Of a stretch of 58,047 nt of DNA, positions 36,406 through 44,283 are shown one piece after another. Numbering within the stretch: the first letter of the stretch is position 1; every line of letters begins with the position of its first letter. The DNA comes from an uncultured Chlorobiaceae bacterium. GTDB taxonomy: Bacteria > Bacteroidota > Chlorobiia > Chlorobiales > Chlorobiaceae. The position numbers were made by a program, and so were the translations under genes. The notes under the pieces were generated by a model. The model worked only from the letters and a program-made list of their open reading frames with translations, made no database searches and had not been told where the DNA came from. The stretch is taken from the NCBI GenBank assembly GCA_903994365.1, contig CAJEXL010000013.1, forward strand, positions 1 through 58,047. Direction: 5' to 3'.

Positions 36406-36792
36406 ATGAAAAGCTTTCTTAACGCGGTCAAAAACGGGGAACTTGGGTTTGTCATAAAAAACTCTGTTTTTCTCCCGTTTCATTGTGAAATCATAACCAT
36501 CTGGATAGGAAAGGAGATGTCTCTGCTCTCGACCCCGGATCTGATTGCTGATCTTTGTGATTCCGATCTGTTATCGATGAGGGAAGGGGACTCATACACC
36601 AATCTCGTATTCAGGAAATGGAGTGATCTTCATAAAGAGTTGGGCCATAATAAAGGCCATATCATTCTGCGTGCCGCAGAAAAAGGTGCTGATATTTTTA
36701 ATAACGAGAACCTTCATTATATCAGGATGCGTTTTGCCGACCACAAGAGGGAACTCTCTTTTGAAATTTTTGATGATCCTTTTGATCTGTAG
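36406..36792 (+). CDS. Hypothetical protein
   Basis: 128 residues, not recognised. It is a mixed alpha/beta protein without signal peptide, TM or metal motif. The distinctive stretches are GHIILRAAEKGADIFNNEN and YIRMRFADHKRELSFEIFDD, the latter acidic at the end. It lies 33 bases after the NhaD-like gene, so may be co-transcribed, and 52 bases before the NamZ-like gene. Codon use resembles the neighbours. Confidence 0.6.
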   Translation: MKSFLNAVKNGELGFVIKNSVFLPFHCEIITIWIGKEMSLLSTPDLIADLCDSDLLSMREGDSYTNLVFRKWSDLHKELGHNKGHIILRAAEKGADIFNNENLHYIRMRFADHKRELSFEIFDDPFDL

Positions 36793-36844
36793 CCGACCGT
36801 GTTAAAATGTTTTTAATAATGTTTGACCAGCCAGATCTTATTTT

Positions 36845-38110
36845 ATGACCATAGGTAACATTTTTTTCAGGTATTGTTTTCAAGCAAGGAAAAGACTCTT
36901 TTTACTTCTTTCAGTTGCACTGCTGCTCATGCTGTCATGGCGTACACCTGCAGCTTCGGCTGAAGAGTTTCAGTGCGGCATTGATCAGCTTGATGCCACT
37001 GAATGTCAGGAACTCGCAGGCTTACGAGTTGCTCTTGTTTCCAACGCAATGAGTCTCAGCAAAACAGGGGAGTCGAGCTACGTTCTCCTGCTTCGACATG
37101 GCGTCAAGCTGAAGTTTCTTTTGGCACCAGAGCACGGCTTTCTGGCTGATATCGAGGCAGGCAAAAAAGTGGGGAGGAGCGTTGTCTCTGATACCATTCC
37201 TGTCTTCTCACTTTATGGCGCTTCAAAAAAACCTGATATACAGCAATTACGACAGATTGATCTGCTTCTTTTCGACCTTCAGGACATCGGCACCCGCTGT
37301 TATACCTATATCTCGACGATGAAACTTGCCATGGAGGCTTGTGAGCAGGCGGGCATAGCATTTATGGTGCTTGATCGTCCCAACCCGATAGCCCCACTCT
37401 CGCAAAGTGGGTTCATGGTAACACCAGGATATGAGTCGTTTGTCGGAGCTGTCAATATTCCATTTGTTCACTCCATGACGGTCGGTGAAATTGCTCTGTT
37501 ATTACAGAAGCAGTGCTACAAGAAACTTGATCTCAGAGTTGTACCAATGAAAGGATACCGGCGCAACAGATTTGCCGATGAACACATGGGGTTTACTTTC
37601 AGAACTCCTTCGCCGAATATTAAATCCATTGCAACAGCAATTGTTTATCCCGCCACAGTTTTTTTGGAAGCCACAGCCGTGAGTGAAGGGCGTGGAACTG
37701 ATGCGCCATTTATGCAGTTCGGTGCTCCATTCATCCAAAGTGATGAACTCCTTGACGCTCTCAGAAAATACAATCTTCCTGGTGTTTCGTTTGTACCAGT
37801 CTTGTTTACACCCTCCTCAAGCAAGTTCAGTGGAGAGCGTTGCTATGGATTGAAGATCACCGTAACAAACAGAAGGTCATTCGATCCATTGAGAATGGCA
37901 ACGGCGCTTTTGCTTGAGCTTCAGCGTCTCTACCCTGAAAAAACAGGTTTGAACAAAAAGGGAGATTTTTTTGACAAACTTGCGGGGACACCTTTATTCA
38001 GAGAGATGATTACGCAACAAAGCCCGATTGATGTTATCATGGAAGAGAGTTTCAGGCAGGTAGAGCTGTTCCAGCGTACGACTTCAGCAAATTTTTTCAT
38101 CTATCCATAA
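36845..38110 (+). CDS. DUF1343 / NamZ-like exo-beta-N-acetylmuramidase
   Basis: 421 residues. Signal peptide MTIGNIFFRYCFQARKRL then hydrophobic core to TPAASA. Family motifs: GLRVALVSNAMS, FLLAPEHGFLADIEAG, PVFSLYGASKKP, LLFDLQDIGTRCYTYISTM, LDRPNPI, HSMTVGEIALLL, and FLEATAVSEGRGTDAPFMQFGAPFI. DUF1343 proteins (NamZ) release N-acetylmuramic acid from the non-reducing end of peptidoglycan fragments. Located in the periplasm, probably for cell-wall recycling. No amiE/murQ-type gene is adjacent. Confidence 0.92.
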   Translation: MTIGNIFFRYCFQARKRLFLLLSVALLLMLSWRTPAASAEEFQCGIDQLDATECQELAGLRVALVSNAMSLSKTGESSYVLLLRHGVKLKFLLAPEHGFLADIEAGKKVGRSVVSDTIPVFSLYGASKKPDIQQLRQIDLLLFDLQDIGTRCYTYISTMKLAMEACEQAGIAFMVLDRPNPIAPLSQSGFMVTPGYESFVGAVNIPFVHSMTVGEIALLLQKQCYKKLDLRVVPMKGYRRNRFADEHMGFTFRTPSPNIKSIATAIVYPATVFLEATAVSEGRGTDAPFMQFGAPFIQSDELLDALRKYNLPGVSFVPVLFTPSSSKFSGERCYGLKITVTNRRSFDPLRMATALLLELQRLYPEKTGLNKKGDFFDKLAGTPLFREMITQQSPIDVIMEESFRQVELFQRTTSANFFIYP

Positions 38111-38116
38111 GAGCAA

Positions 38117-38683
38117 TTATCGAGGGATTTTTGTTCTGCCACCCAATCCTTTTTTTGAGAGCAATATTTGCCAGATCTGGATCGATCGAGCTCGAAAAGC
38201 GCCAGAAAAGCTTAAAAGATAATAGCACCACATACGGTAAAACCTCTCCGAATACTGGAGTCGCAGGGTTGGCCACCCTTCTGAGAAGTTTTCATACCAC
38301 GCTTTGAGTGTCAATGAATAGTCATAGGTAAAGACATGTCAGTCTTCGACTATGAAGAGTCCTTCATAGTTTTTAGTAATCTGGCTGGCGGATGGGAGCA
38401 TTGAATTCGGGAAACCAACTAAATTTCCAATAAGATTTACTGGGGAAACTATTTTTTCATCGACTTTGGAACCAAGCAGTCGAAAAAAGAACTCATCAAG
38501 ATCATTACAATCCCACCAACCGTCCATGTACGCCTCCCCAAGGCCAAAGGTTTCCCTCAGTAATGGCACGCCTGAAAAAAAGTGGCTGATGAATCTGAAT
38601 GTCCCACTGCCGATTGCCTCCAATTCGAATATCAGCCGATTCAAATAGCTGGTCGAATTTTTTTCCCAGAATTTGTCAAACAT
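38117..38683 (-). pseudogene. cfa: Cyclopropane-fatty-acid synthase, internally deleted and nonsense-mutated
   Basis: From ATG at 38683 the frame gives the N-terminal domain of Cfa (FGLGEAYMDGWWDCNDLDEFF), then jumps at about residue 100 straight to the late FPNSMLPSASQI segment and reaches EGLFIVED. There a TGA (38339-38341) replaces the Trp codon of the conserved E-D-W-H, after which the same frame goes on HVFTYDYSLTLKAWYENF, YSERFYRMWCYYLLS and SGAFRARSIQIWQILLS to 38117. Missing are about 200 residues, the entire SAM-binding and catalytic core. The product cannot be active. Intact Cfa (about 390 residues) adds a methylene to unsaturated phospholipid chains. Confidence 0.92.
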
Positions 38684-38693
38684 TGCCCGGTAT

Positions 38694-39269
38694 TCAGATT
38701 TTTTTCGGACGTCCTCTTTTTTTGGAGCAAGTTTCTTTTCCCTCCGAATGCTCGGAAAGCGCGGATTCATCGTTTATTTCATCAGACTCGACAAGTGGTT
38801 CATCGAGATGTTCGTCGTGAAGATCCGACTCAACAATCAGGTCAAGCTCATCGACAAGCAATTCGTCAATAATTTCATCAGCAGGCGACGGTGATTTCAC
38901 CCTATTATTCCGTTTGCTTTTCATTGCTGGTTCAATAAGCGTCATGACCTCATTGATGGAAGAAAAAATGTAGAGCTGTTTGTCCAGATTGGTCAGTTTC
39001 AGAAGATCCTTGATTTGCTTGCAGAGTGAGACGAAAATGGCAAGTCCATTCGATTGATTTGCAAGCTGGTGGGCAAGAAGCATGGAGCTAATACCACAGG
39101 AATCAATGGCCTTAACCTGCGAAAAATCGATGATCAGGTTTTTGGTGCTCTCTTTGTTTACCATCATATCAATCGAACTTCTGAATGAATCGCGGTGTCG
39201 AAAATCAAACACCTCTTCCTCAATCTTCAGAACGGTTAACTCTTTGCGTGTTGATACTGAGTTTTTCAT
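38694..39269 (-). CDS. STAS-domain protein with acidic linker and C-terminal AT-hook
   Basis: 191 residues from ATG at 39269; the longer frame starts at TTG and lacks a ribosome site. The first 110 residues are a STAS domain like anti-anti-sigma factors: LIIDFSQVKAIDSCGISSMLLA holds the D-S-C-G-I-S loop with the phosphorylatable Ser. Then a strongly acidic, low-complexity stretch (about 125-175) ends in KKRGRPKKI, an AT-hook core (GRP flanked by Lys/Arg) that binds the minor groove of AT-rich DNA. This combination is unusual. The cfa remnant follows 10 bases after its stop. No anti-sigma kinase or phosphatase is nearby. Confidence 0.82.
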   Translation of the reverse strand: MKNSVSTRKELTVLKIEEEVFDFRHRDSFRSSIDMMVNKESTKNLIIDFSQVKAIDSCGISSMLLAHQLANQSNGLAIFVSLCKQIKDLLKLTNLDKQLYIFSSINEVMTLIEPAMKSKRNNRVKSPSPADEIIDELLVDELDLIVESDLHDEHLDEPLVESDEINDESALSEHSEGKETCSKKRGRPKKI

Positions 39270-39545
39270 GGCAAAATCGAACAATAAAGCATATAAGTCA
39301 TTATTAATAAGGTAAATAGCTTATTTTTTTCTTAGTAGATCGTCGGGCATATCAAGAATACAACTCACCCTTCTTCATATTTAAAACATTATTAATAAGT
39401 AAGGTAAAAAAAAAGCTCATTGTTGATTTTTTTTAAGAAATGAAAAATAATTTTTGGCAGGGGAATGGCAACAGCTCAGTTCTTGTCGTGGAGAATAACA
39501 AGAATTGCGCATCAGTTCAACGATTCATTCTCTTTATACGGCTGT

Positions 39546-39788
39546 TCAGGATAAGAGCACCAATAATTTTAGTGAGTTCAGGGAAAGTCCAGATGGATTG
39601 ATCTCGCTTATGACAAGCGCAAGAGTGTAGATTTTTCATTCGAGAGGGAGAAATCTCTTGCCCACCACCACTCAATCCTCCCTCAGGCGACACTCCCCAC
39701 CAAGAAAGTTCCCTTTTTCGTATTGCAGCATGTAACCAAGCTCTTTTATTGTTTTCTCAAGCAGGAAGAGTTGCTTTATTTTTTTCAT
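39546..39788 (-). pseudogene. Decayed small gene with two in-frame TGA codons
   Basis: An ATG at 39788 opens a frame reading KQLFLLEKTIKELGYMLQYE then KGNFLGGECRLRED, with a TGA at 39672-39674. The same frame continues VVVGKRFLPLE, a second TGA at 39636-39638, then KIYTLALVISEI to 39546. The GGECRLRED to VVVxKRFLP pattern recalls a short conserved protein family of unknown function, so I infer a gene with two stops rather than a true 38-residue product. The remaining 276 bases up to the STAS gene are AT-rich and hold no gene. Confidence 0.45.
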
Positions 39789-39819
39789 ACTCCATTCTCG
39801 TCATTGCTTATGTGGCAGG

Positions 39820-41316
39820 TTATCCTCGCATCCTCGGATCAAGTGCATCGCGCAGAGCGTCGCCAATAAGGTTGAAACAGACGACGGTTGTCAGAATGGC
39901 AATACCCGGGAAAGTCGATATCCACCAGTAGTTTAAAAGACTGTCGCGCCCTTCATTGATAATATTCCCCCAGCTTGGAGTAGGGGGCTGAACGCCAAGT
40001 CCGAGAAATGAGAGTCCTGCCTCAGTGAGAATAATACTGCCTATTCTCAGTGTAGCGGCTATAATAACCGGAGTCATCGTATTGGGCGCAAGATGACGGA
40101 AAATGATTCTCATGTTTGAAAGTCCAAGGGACTTTGCGGCAAGGATGAACTCCTGCTCCTTGAGAGAGAGTACCTGACTTCTTACTATTCGGGCAACACC
40201 CATCCATCCGGTGAAAGAGAGCGTGATCACAATAAGGTAGATAGAGTTGCCGAAGGTGGCGATAATAATAAGGATGAGAAAGAGAGCTGGAAAGGCAATC
40301 AGCACATCCACGATTCGCATCATAATGGCATCTATCCATCCACCAAAATAACCGGATGTAACGCCGATAACCGTGCCGAGGGTAACAGAGATCAAGACAA
40401 CCAGAAAGCCGATGGAGAGGGAAATTTTTGATCCATAAATCACCCGACTGAGAATATCCCGACCATACTGGTCTGTTCCGAGAATAAAGGTACGAGTGAT
40501 TGAAATGTTTTCTTTTCCACCTCTGGCAAGCTCATCAACTGGCATGGTTTTGGTGCGCATGCCCTGCCTGTAGATAACTCTGTTGCCCTCAACCCGGTAT
40601 TCGTTAACAAACCGGATCGCGTTAGGTTCGTTGCGTGTTTTCAGTATCTGAAAATCGCTGATAAGGCTGTTGGCCAGGCGAACGGTGGTTCCCTTGCCTT
40701 GCTGCATAGGAATAATCAGCGCTTTTGGTTGTTTGAGTACCAGGGCATCCAGTTGTGAAAGAGGAGGCTGATATGCCGTGACAAGAAAATCCTGCTGATC
40801 ATAAGGGCTGAATGGGGCGATAAAGGGTGCAAGAAATGCTGCGGAGTAAAGAATAAGGATGACGACTGATGCGTACAGTGCTATGGAATGTCGCAAGAAC
40901 GCTTTGATACTTATTTTACCAAGGCTTGTCTCCTTGTTTGAAGAAGAGCTTGTTGTCTGGAGAGATTTGTAGCCAAGTATCGAAAAAGTAATTATTATAG
41001 CAACAAGATAGATGGCACCGACCCAGAATTCAACGATTTCAGCGGTGAAAATATCCATAAGAGCTGCAGGAGCGAAAAGGAAAAGCGCTACTGCGGTAAA
41101 GAGCGAACGAAAACTGACCAGTACCAGTTCTGCTCTGAAGAGCGAAATGAGCAAAAAAAAGAAAACCGTGGTAAGAAAAAAAAATCTTCTTCCATTTTTC
41201 CCGTCGCGGATCGGTGTGGCAGCAGGGTGGCTATTGAGTTGGGAAGATGCTCTTCCGGAATCTCTCTCTGTTTTCAAGCTCGTATGGCTATCGTTGACTG
41301 TTGTCTCATGAAACAT
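39820..41316 (-). CDS. OppC/DppC-type ABC permease with extra N-terminal TM helices
   Basis: 498 residues from ATG at 41316. The C-terminal 230 residues are a standard oligopeptide permease C: TDQYGRDILSRVIYGSKISL, MRIVDVLIAFPALFL, EFILAAKSLGLSNMRIIFRH (EAA loop), GLSFLGLGVQPPTPSWG. Before the usual first TM lies a further 190 residues with three or so hydrophobic helices and a periplasmic section. The start directly follows the rplY terminator. No OppB, OppA or ATPase gene is adjacent, so the complex is encoded elsewhere. Probable substrate: peptides or similar solutes. Confidence 0.85.
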   Translation of the reverse strand: MFHETTVNDSHTSLKTERDSGRASSQLNSHPAATPIRDGKNGRRFFFLTTVFFFLLISLFRAELVLVSFRSLFTAVALFLFAPAALMDIFTAEIVEFWVGAIYLVAIIITFSILGYKSLQTTSSSSNKETSLGKISIKAFLRHSIALYASVVILILYSAAFLAPFIAPFSPYDQQDFLVTAYQPPLSQLDALVLKQPKALIIPMQQGKGTTVRLANSLISDFQILKTRNEPNAIRFVNEYRVEGNRVIYRQGMRTKTMPVDELARGGKENISITRTFILGTDQYGRDILSRVIYGSKISLSIGFLVVLISVTLGTVIGVTSGYFGGWIDAIMMRIVDVLIAFPALFLILIIIATFGNSIYLIVITLSFTGWMGVARIVRSQVLSLKEQEFILAAKSLGLSNMRIIFRHLAPNTMTPVIIAATLRIGSIILTEAGLSFLGLGVQPPTPSWGNIINEGRDSLLNYWWISTFPGIAILTTVVCFNLIGDALRDALDPRMRG

Positions 41317-41320
41317 AAAA

Positions 41321-41352
41321 AAAGCTGCTTTTCCCGAAAGAAAAACAGCTTT
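41321..41352 (-). terminator. Terminator after rplY
   Basis: On the minus strand AAAGCTG / CAGCTTT with extended TTTTTC/GAAAA pairing and a run of seven T (A run 41317-41323). Placed 20 bases after the rplY stop and directly before the ABC permease start. Confidence 0.88.
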
Positions 41353-41371
41353 AACAGAGGTTGAAAAGCAC

Positions 41372-41971
41372 TCAGCTCGCTGTTGTCGGGGCCGCTTCCA
41401 CAGTGGCTTCTGCCTCTTTTTTCGAGGCAAGAACAGTAATGACCGGTGCGTCTGGATCATCCATGATTTCCAGTCCGGTATATGCTCCCATCGGGATCTC
41501 CCTGACATGGATCGAATGACCAATCTCAAGCGCAGTAACATCAACGACAAGGTGATCAGGCATGTTTTCAGGTTTACCCTTGATAGTAAGTGCATGAAGG
41601 ATAATCAGCAGTTTACCACCTTTTTCGACACCGTTACTCTCGCCTGTAACAGCCACGGGAACCTCAAGCTCAATAACCTCTTCAGCCGAGAAAAGCTGAA
41701 AATCCGTATGGATAATTCTGTCAGTGACCGGGTGAAATTGAACCTCCTTAATAAAGGAACGTTTGATTTTACCATCCGGGAACTTAAGATCAATAATATG
41801 CGACTCAGCGGAATGTATCAATTTTTTCAGTGCAAGCTCATTGACACTTATAGCAACAGTCTCTTCACCTTTATGATAGACAACAGCGGGAACAATACCA
41901 TTCTTGCGAATTCTTTCCGCTTCTCCTTTTTTGATAATACGAGGCTCTACCCCCAATACAATAGTTTCCAT
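41372..41971 (-). CDS. rplY: Ribosomal protein bL25 (CTC form)
   Basis: 199 residues: N-terminal L25 domain (RKNGIVPAVVYHKGEE, VNELALKKLIHSAESHIIDL) and the C-terminal TL5/CTC beta domain (VPVAVTGESNGVEKGGKLLI, DVTALEIGHSIHVREIPM) plus a short Ala/Glu tail. It binds 5S rRNA in the large subunit. Gene order prs-rplY is widespread and supports the call; the gap to prs is 30 bases. Confidence 0.96.
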   Translation of the reverse strand: METIVLGVEPRIIKKGEAERIRKNGIVPAVVYHKGEETVAISVNELALKKLIHSAESHIIDLKFPDGKIKRSFIKEVQFHPVTDRIIHTDFQLFSAEEVIELEVPVAVTGESNGVEKGGKLLIILHALTIKGKPENMPDHLVVDVTALEIGHSIHVREIPMGAYTGLEIMDDPDAPVITVLASKKEAEATVEAAPTTAS

Positions 41972-42001
41972 GCTCTTCCTTTATCTCTTTTTCGCTTGTG
42001 T

Positions 42002-42985
42002 TTAATGAAGGTTTGTGAGTTTCTCAGTAATATTTTTGCTGTCAAACAGGCAACTGACAGAATCATCCTCATAGATGCGTTTTATGGCTTCACCGAAGAG
42101 GTTGCTGACTGTTACGGTTTCAATTTTCGAAGAATATGCATGACTGGTTACAACCGAATCGGTCACGATAACCTTTTCAAGCACAGAGGCATCAATTCTC
42201 TCAATAGCTGGCCCTGAAAGAATCGGGTGAGTTGCAGCGGCATAAATCTTGAGCCCACCAGCTTCACGAATTGCCTTGGCGGCATTGACAATGGTTCCCG
42301 CAGTGTCGATCATGTCATCAACGAGCAGGACATTTTTCCCTTTAACATCACCGATGATATTCATCACTTCAGCGATGTTCGCCGCTGGACGACGTTTATC
42401 AACAATCACAAGATCAGTACCGAGCTCCTCTGCAAATTTTCTAGCAAGTTTCACACCACCGACATCGGGCGAAGCAACAACCAGATTATCGCGAAAATCA
42501 CGGTGACGAATATCATTAATCAAAACGACACTGGAGTAGAGATGATCAAATGGAATATCGAAAAATCCCTGAATCTGCGGAGCATGCAAATCCATAGTCA
42601 GAATGCGGTTAGCACCAGCCTCGGTAAGCAAGTTCGCCACAAGCTTTGCTGTGATTGCAACACGTGGACGGTCTTTACGATCCTGTCGGGCATAGCCGTA
42701 ATAGGGCATGACAGCGGTAATCCTTGCTGATGAAGACCTTCTGGCCGCATCAATCATGATCAGCATCTCCATCAGGTTATCACCAGGAGGGTTTGTCGAT
42801 TGAACAATAAAAAGGTCAGACCCTCGTATGGATTCAAAAAAATTGACCGAAATTTCTCCATCAGAAAAGTTTTCAATCTTTGCATTTCCAAGGGGAATGC
42901 CGAGGTATTCAGCAATCTTTCCGGCAAGCGCTGGATTACTGCGCCCTGCGAAAATTTTAATTGGTTTTGCTTTTGTGTCCTGCAT
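42002..42985 (-). CDS. prs: Ribose-phosphate pyrophosphokinase
   Basis: 327 residues. PRPP synthase motifs: FAGRSNPALAGKIAEYLG, FSDGEISVNFFESIRGSD, PYYGYARQDRKDRPR (ATP flexible loop), and the PRPP-binding VLLVDDMIDTAGTI. It makes PRPP from ribose-5-phosphate and ATP for nucleotide, His and Trp synthesis. First gene of a prs-rplY unit; the 177-base spacer upstream shares its promoter region with lpxD on the plus strand. Confidence 0.97.
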   Translation of the reverse strand: MQDTKAKPIKIFAGRSNPALAGKIAEYLGIPLGNAKIENFSDGEISVNFFESIRGSDLFIVQSTNPPGDNLMEMLIMIDAARRSSSARITAVMPYYGYARQDRKDRPRVAITAKLVANLLTEAGANRILTMDLHAPQIQGFFDIPFDHLYSSVVLINDIRHRDFRDNLVVASPDVGGVKLARKFAEELGTDLVIVDKRRPAANIAEVMNIIGDVKGKNVLLVDDMIDTAGTIVNAAKAIREAGGLKIYAAATHPILSGPAIERIDASVLEKVIVTDSVVTSHAYSSKIETVTVSNLFGEAIKRIYEDDSVSCLFDSKNITEKLTNLH

Positions 42986-43162
42986 TTTCTAATGAAAGAG
43001 GTTATATTGCTGGTACATTCAACGCCTTTGATTGTTTCCGATCATTGCCTCCTAAATCAAGCAAAGACAAAACATTCATCGGAACTCAAATATAATGAAA
43101 AAGGGTGAAAACTTAATTAATTTTTTCCTCTTTTTAACGTGGGGTTATTTGCCTGGTTAATT

Positions 43163-44212
43163 ATGACAATTCTGGAGATCTTCAACTACCTTGGGCAACT
43201 CTTTAATTCAGTGGAACTAAAAGGAAACGGAGAGTGTCAGATTTCGGCGCCAGCCAAAATTGAGACCGCACGGAGGGGAGAGGTAACTTTTGTTGCCAAT
43301 GAGAAATATCTAAAGTTTCTTTCCTCCACTGAGGCCTCACTTATTATTGTTCATCATTCGGTTACTGTGGATGAGTTTCTTCACAAAAGCTCTTTTCTTA
43401 AAGTTAACGACCCCTATTCAGCATTTGTTTTCTTGCTCCAGAAATTTGCCAAACCCCGTACCATCGCGCCAAAAGGTATTGCTCCAACAGCCTCAATCGG
43501 CCAAGGCGTCACAATTGGGGAAGGGGTTTCAATTGGAGCCTCTGCAGTTATCGGTGATCAATGTTCGATCGGGCGCAACTGCGTGATTGGCTCTCATACT
43601 GTTCTTTTACATGACGTAATCGTAGGTGATGATACGACGATTTTCCCTTCTGTTACCTGCTATGACGGTACCGTTATAGGAAAAAGGGTGGTCATCCATT
43701 CAGGTAGCGTTATCGGGGCTGATGGCTTTGGTTTTGCTCCACAGAAAGATGGCTCTTACGTGAAAATTCCTCAGATGGGCATTGTAGAGATCGGTGACGA
43801 TGTGGAGATCGGCGCAAATTCCACCATTGACCGTGCCACCATGGGGAGCACAATCATCGGCAATGGTGTTAAAATTGATAACCTTGTACAGATTGCTCAT
43901 AACTGCAGCATTGGTGATCATACCGTAATTGCATCGCAGGCCGGTATTTCCGGAAGCGTTACCATTGGCCGTAACTGCGTGATTGCCGGACAGGCAGGAC
44001 TTGCTGGTCATCTGGAGCTTGCTGATCGGACGCAGGTCGCAGCGCAAGCGGGGGTTTCAAAATCTTTTATGCAGCCCGGTATGGCGCTTCGCGGCTACCC
44101 GGCCCAGCCCATGCGCGACCAGTTGAAGCATGAGGCGATGTTACGTAATCTTGGTACGATGAAGGAGAAGCTTGATCGCCTTGAAGCAGAGATGAAAACA
44201 CTCAAGATGTGA
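43163..44212 (+). CDS. lpxD: UDP-3-O-acylglucosamine N-acyltransferase
   Basis: 349 residues from ATG at 43163; the GTG at 43139 in the same frame is less likely. A short N-terminal uridine-binding domain ([17 protein letters not shown]) precedes a long left-handed beta-helix of hexapeptide repeats, with [19 protein letters not shown] carrying the catalytic His and [19 protein letters not shown]-terminal helix. It adds the second acyl chain in lipid A biosynthesis. It stands alone here; lpxA/fabZ genes are not adjacent. Confidence 0.95.
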   Translation: MTILEIFNYLGQLFNSVELKGNGECQISAPAKIETARRGEVTFVANEKYLKFLSSTEASLIIVHHSVTVDEFLHKSSFLKVNDPYSAFVFLLQKFAKPRTIAPKGIAPTASIGQGVTIGEGVSIGASAVIGDQCSIGRNCVIGSHTVLLHDVIVGDDTTIFPSVTCYDGTVIGKRVVIHSGSVIGADGFGFAPQKDGSYVKIPQMGIVEIGDDVEIGANSTIDRATMGSTIIGNGVKIDNLVQIAHNCSIGDHTVIASQAGISGSVTIGRNCVIAGQAGLAGHLELADRTQVAAQAGVSKSFMQPGMALRGYPAQPMRDQLKHEAMLRNLGTMKEKLDRLEAEMKTLKM

Positions 44213-44283
44213 TGGTTAGCATTGAAATGAGAAGATATAGACAGAAATTTTTGTCTGATTATTCTTGTTTGGCCAAGATCCAG

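Noticed and set aside
41507..42217. 236-codon plus-strand frame
   Set aside because: Antisense to rplY and prs, both certain genes.
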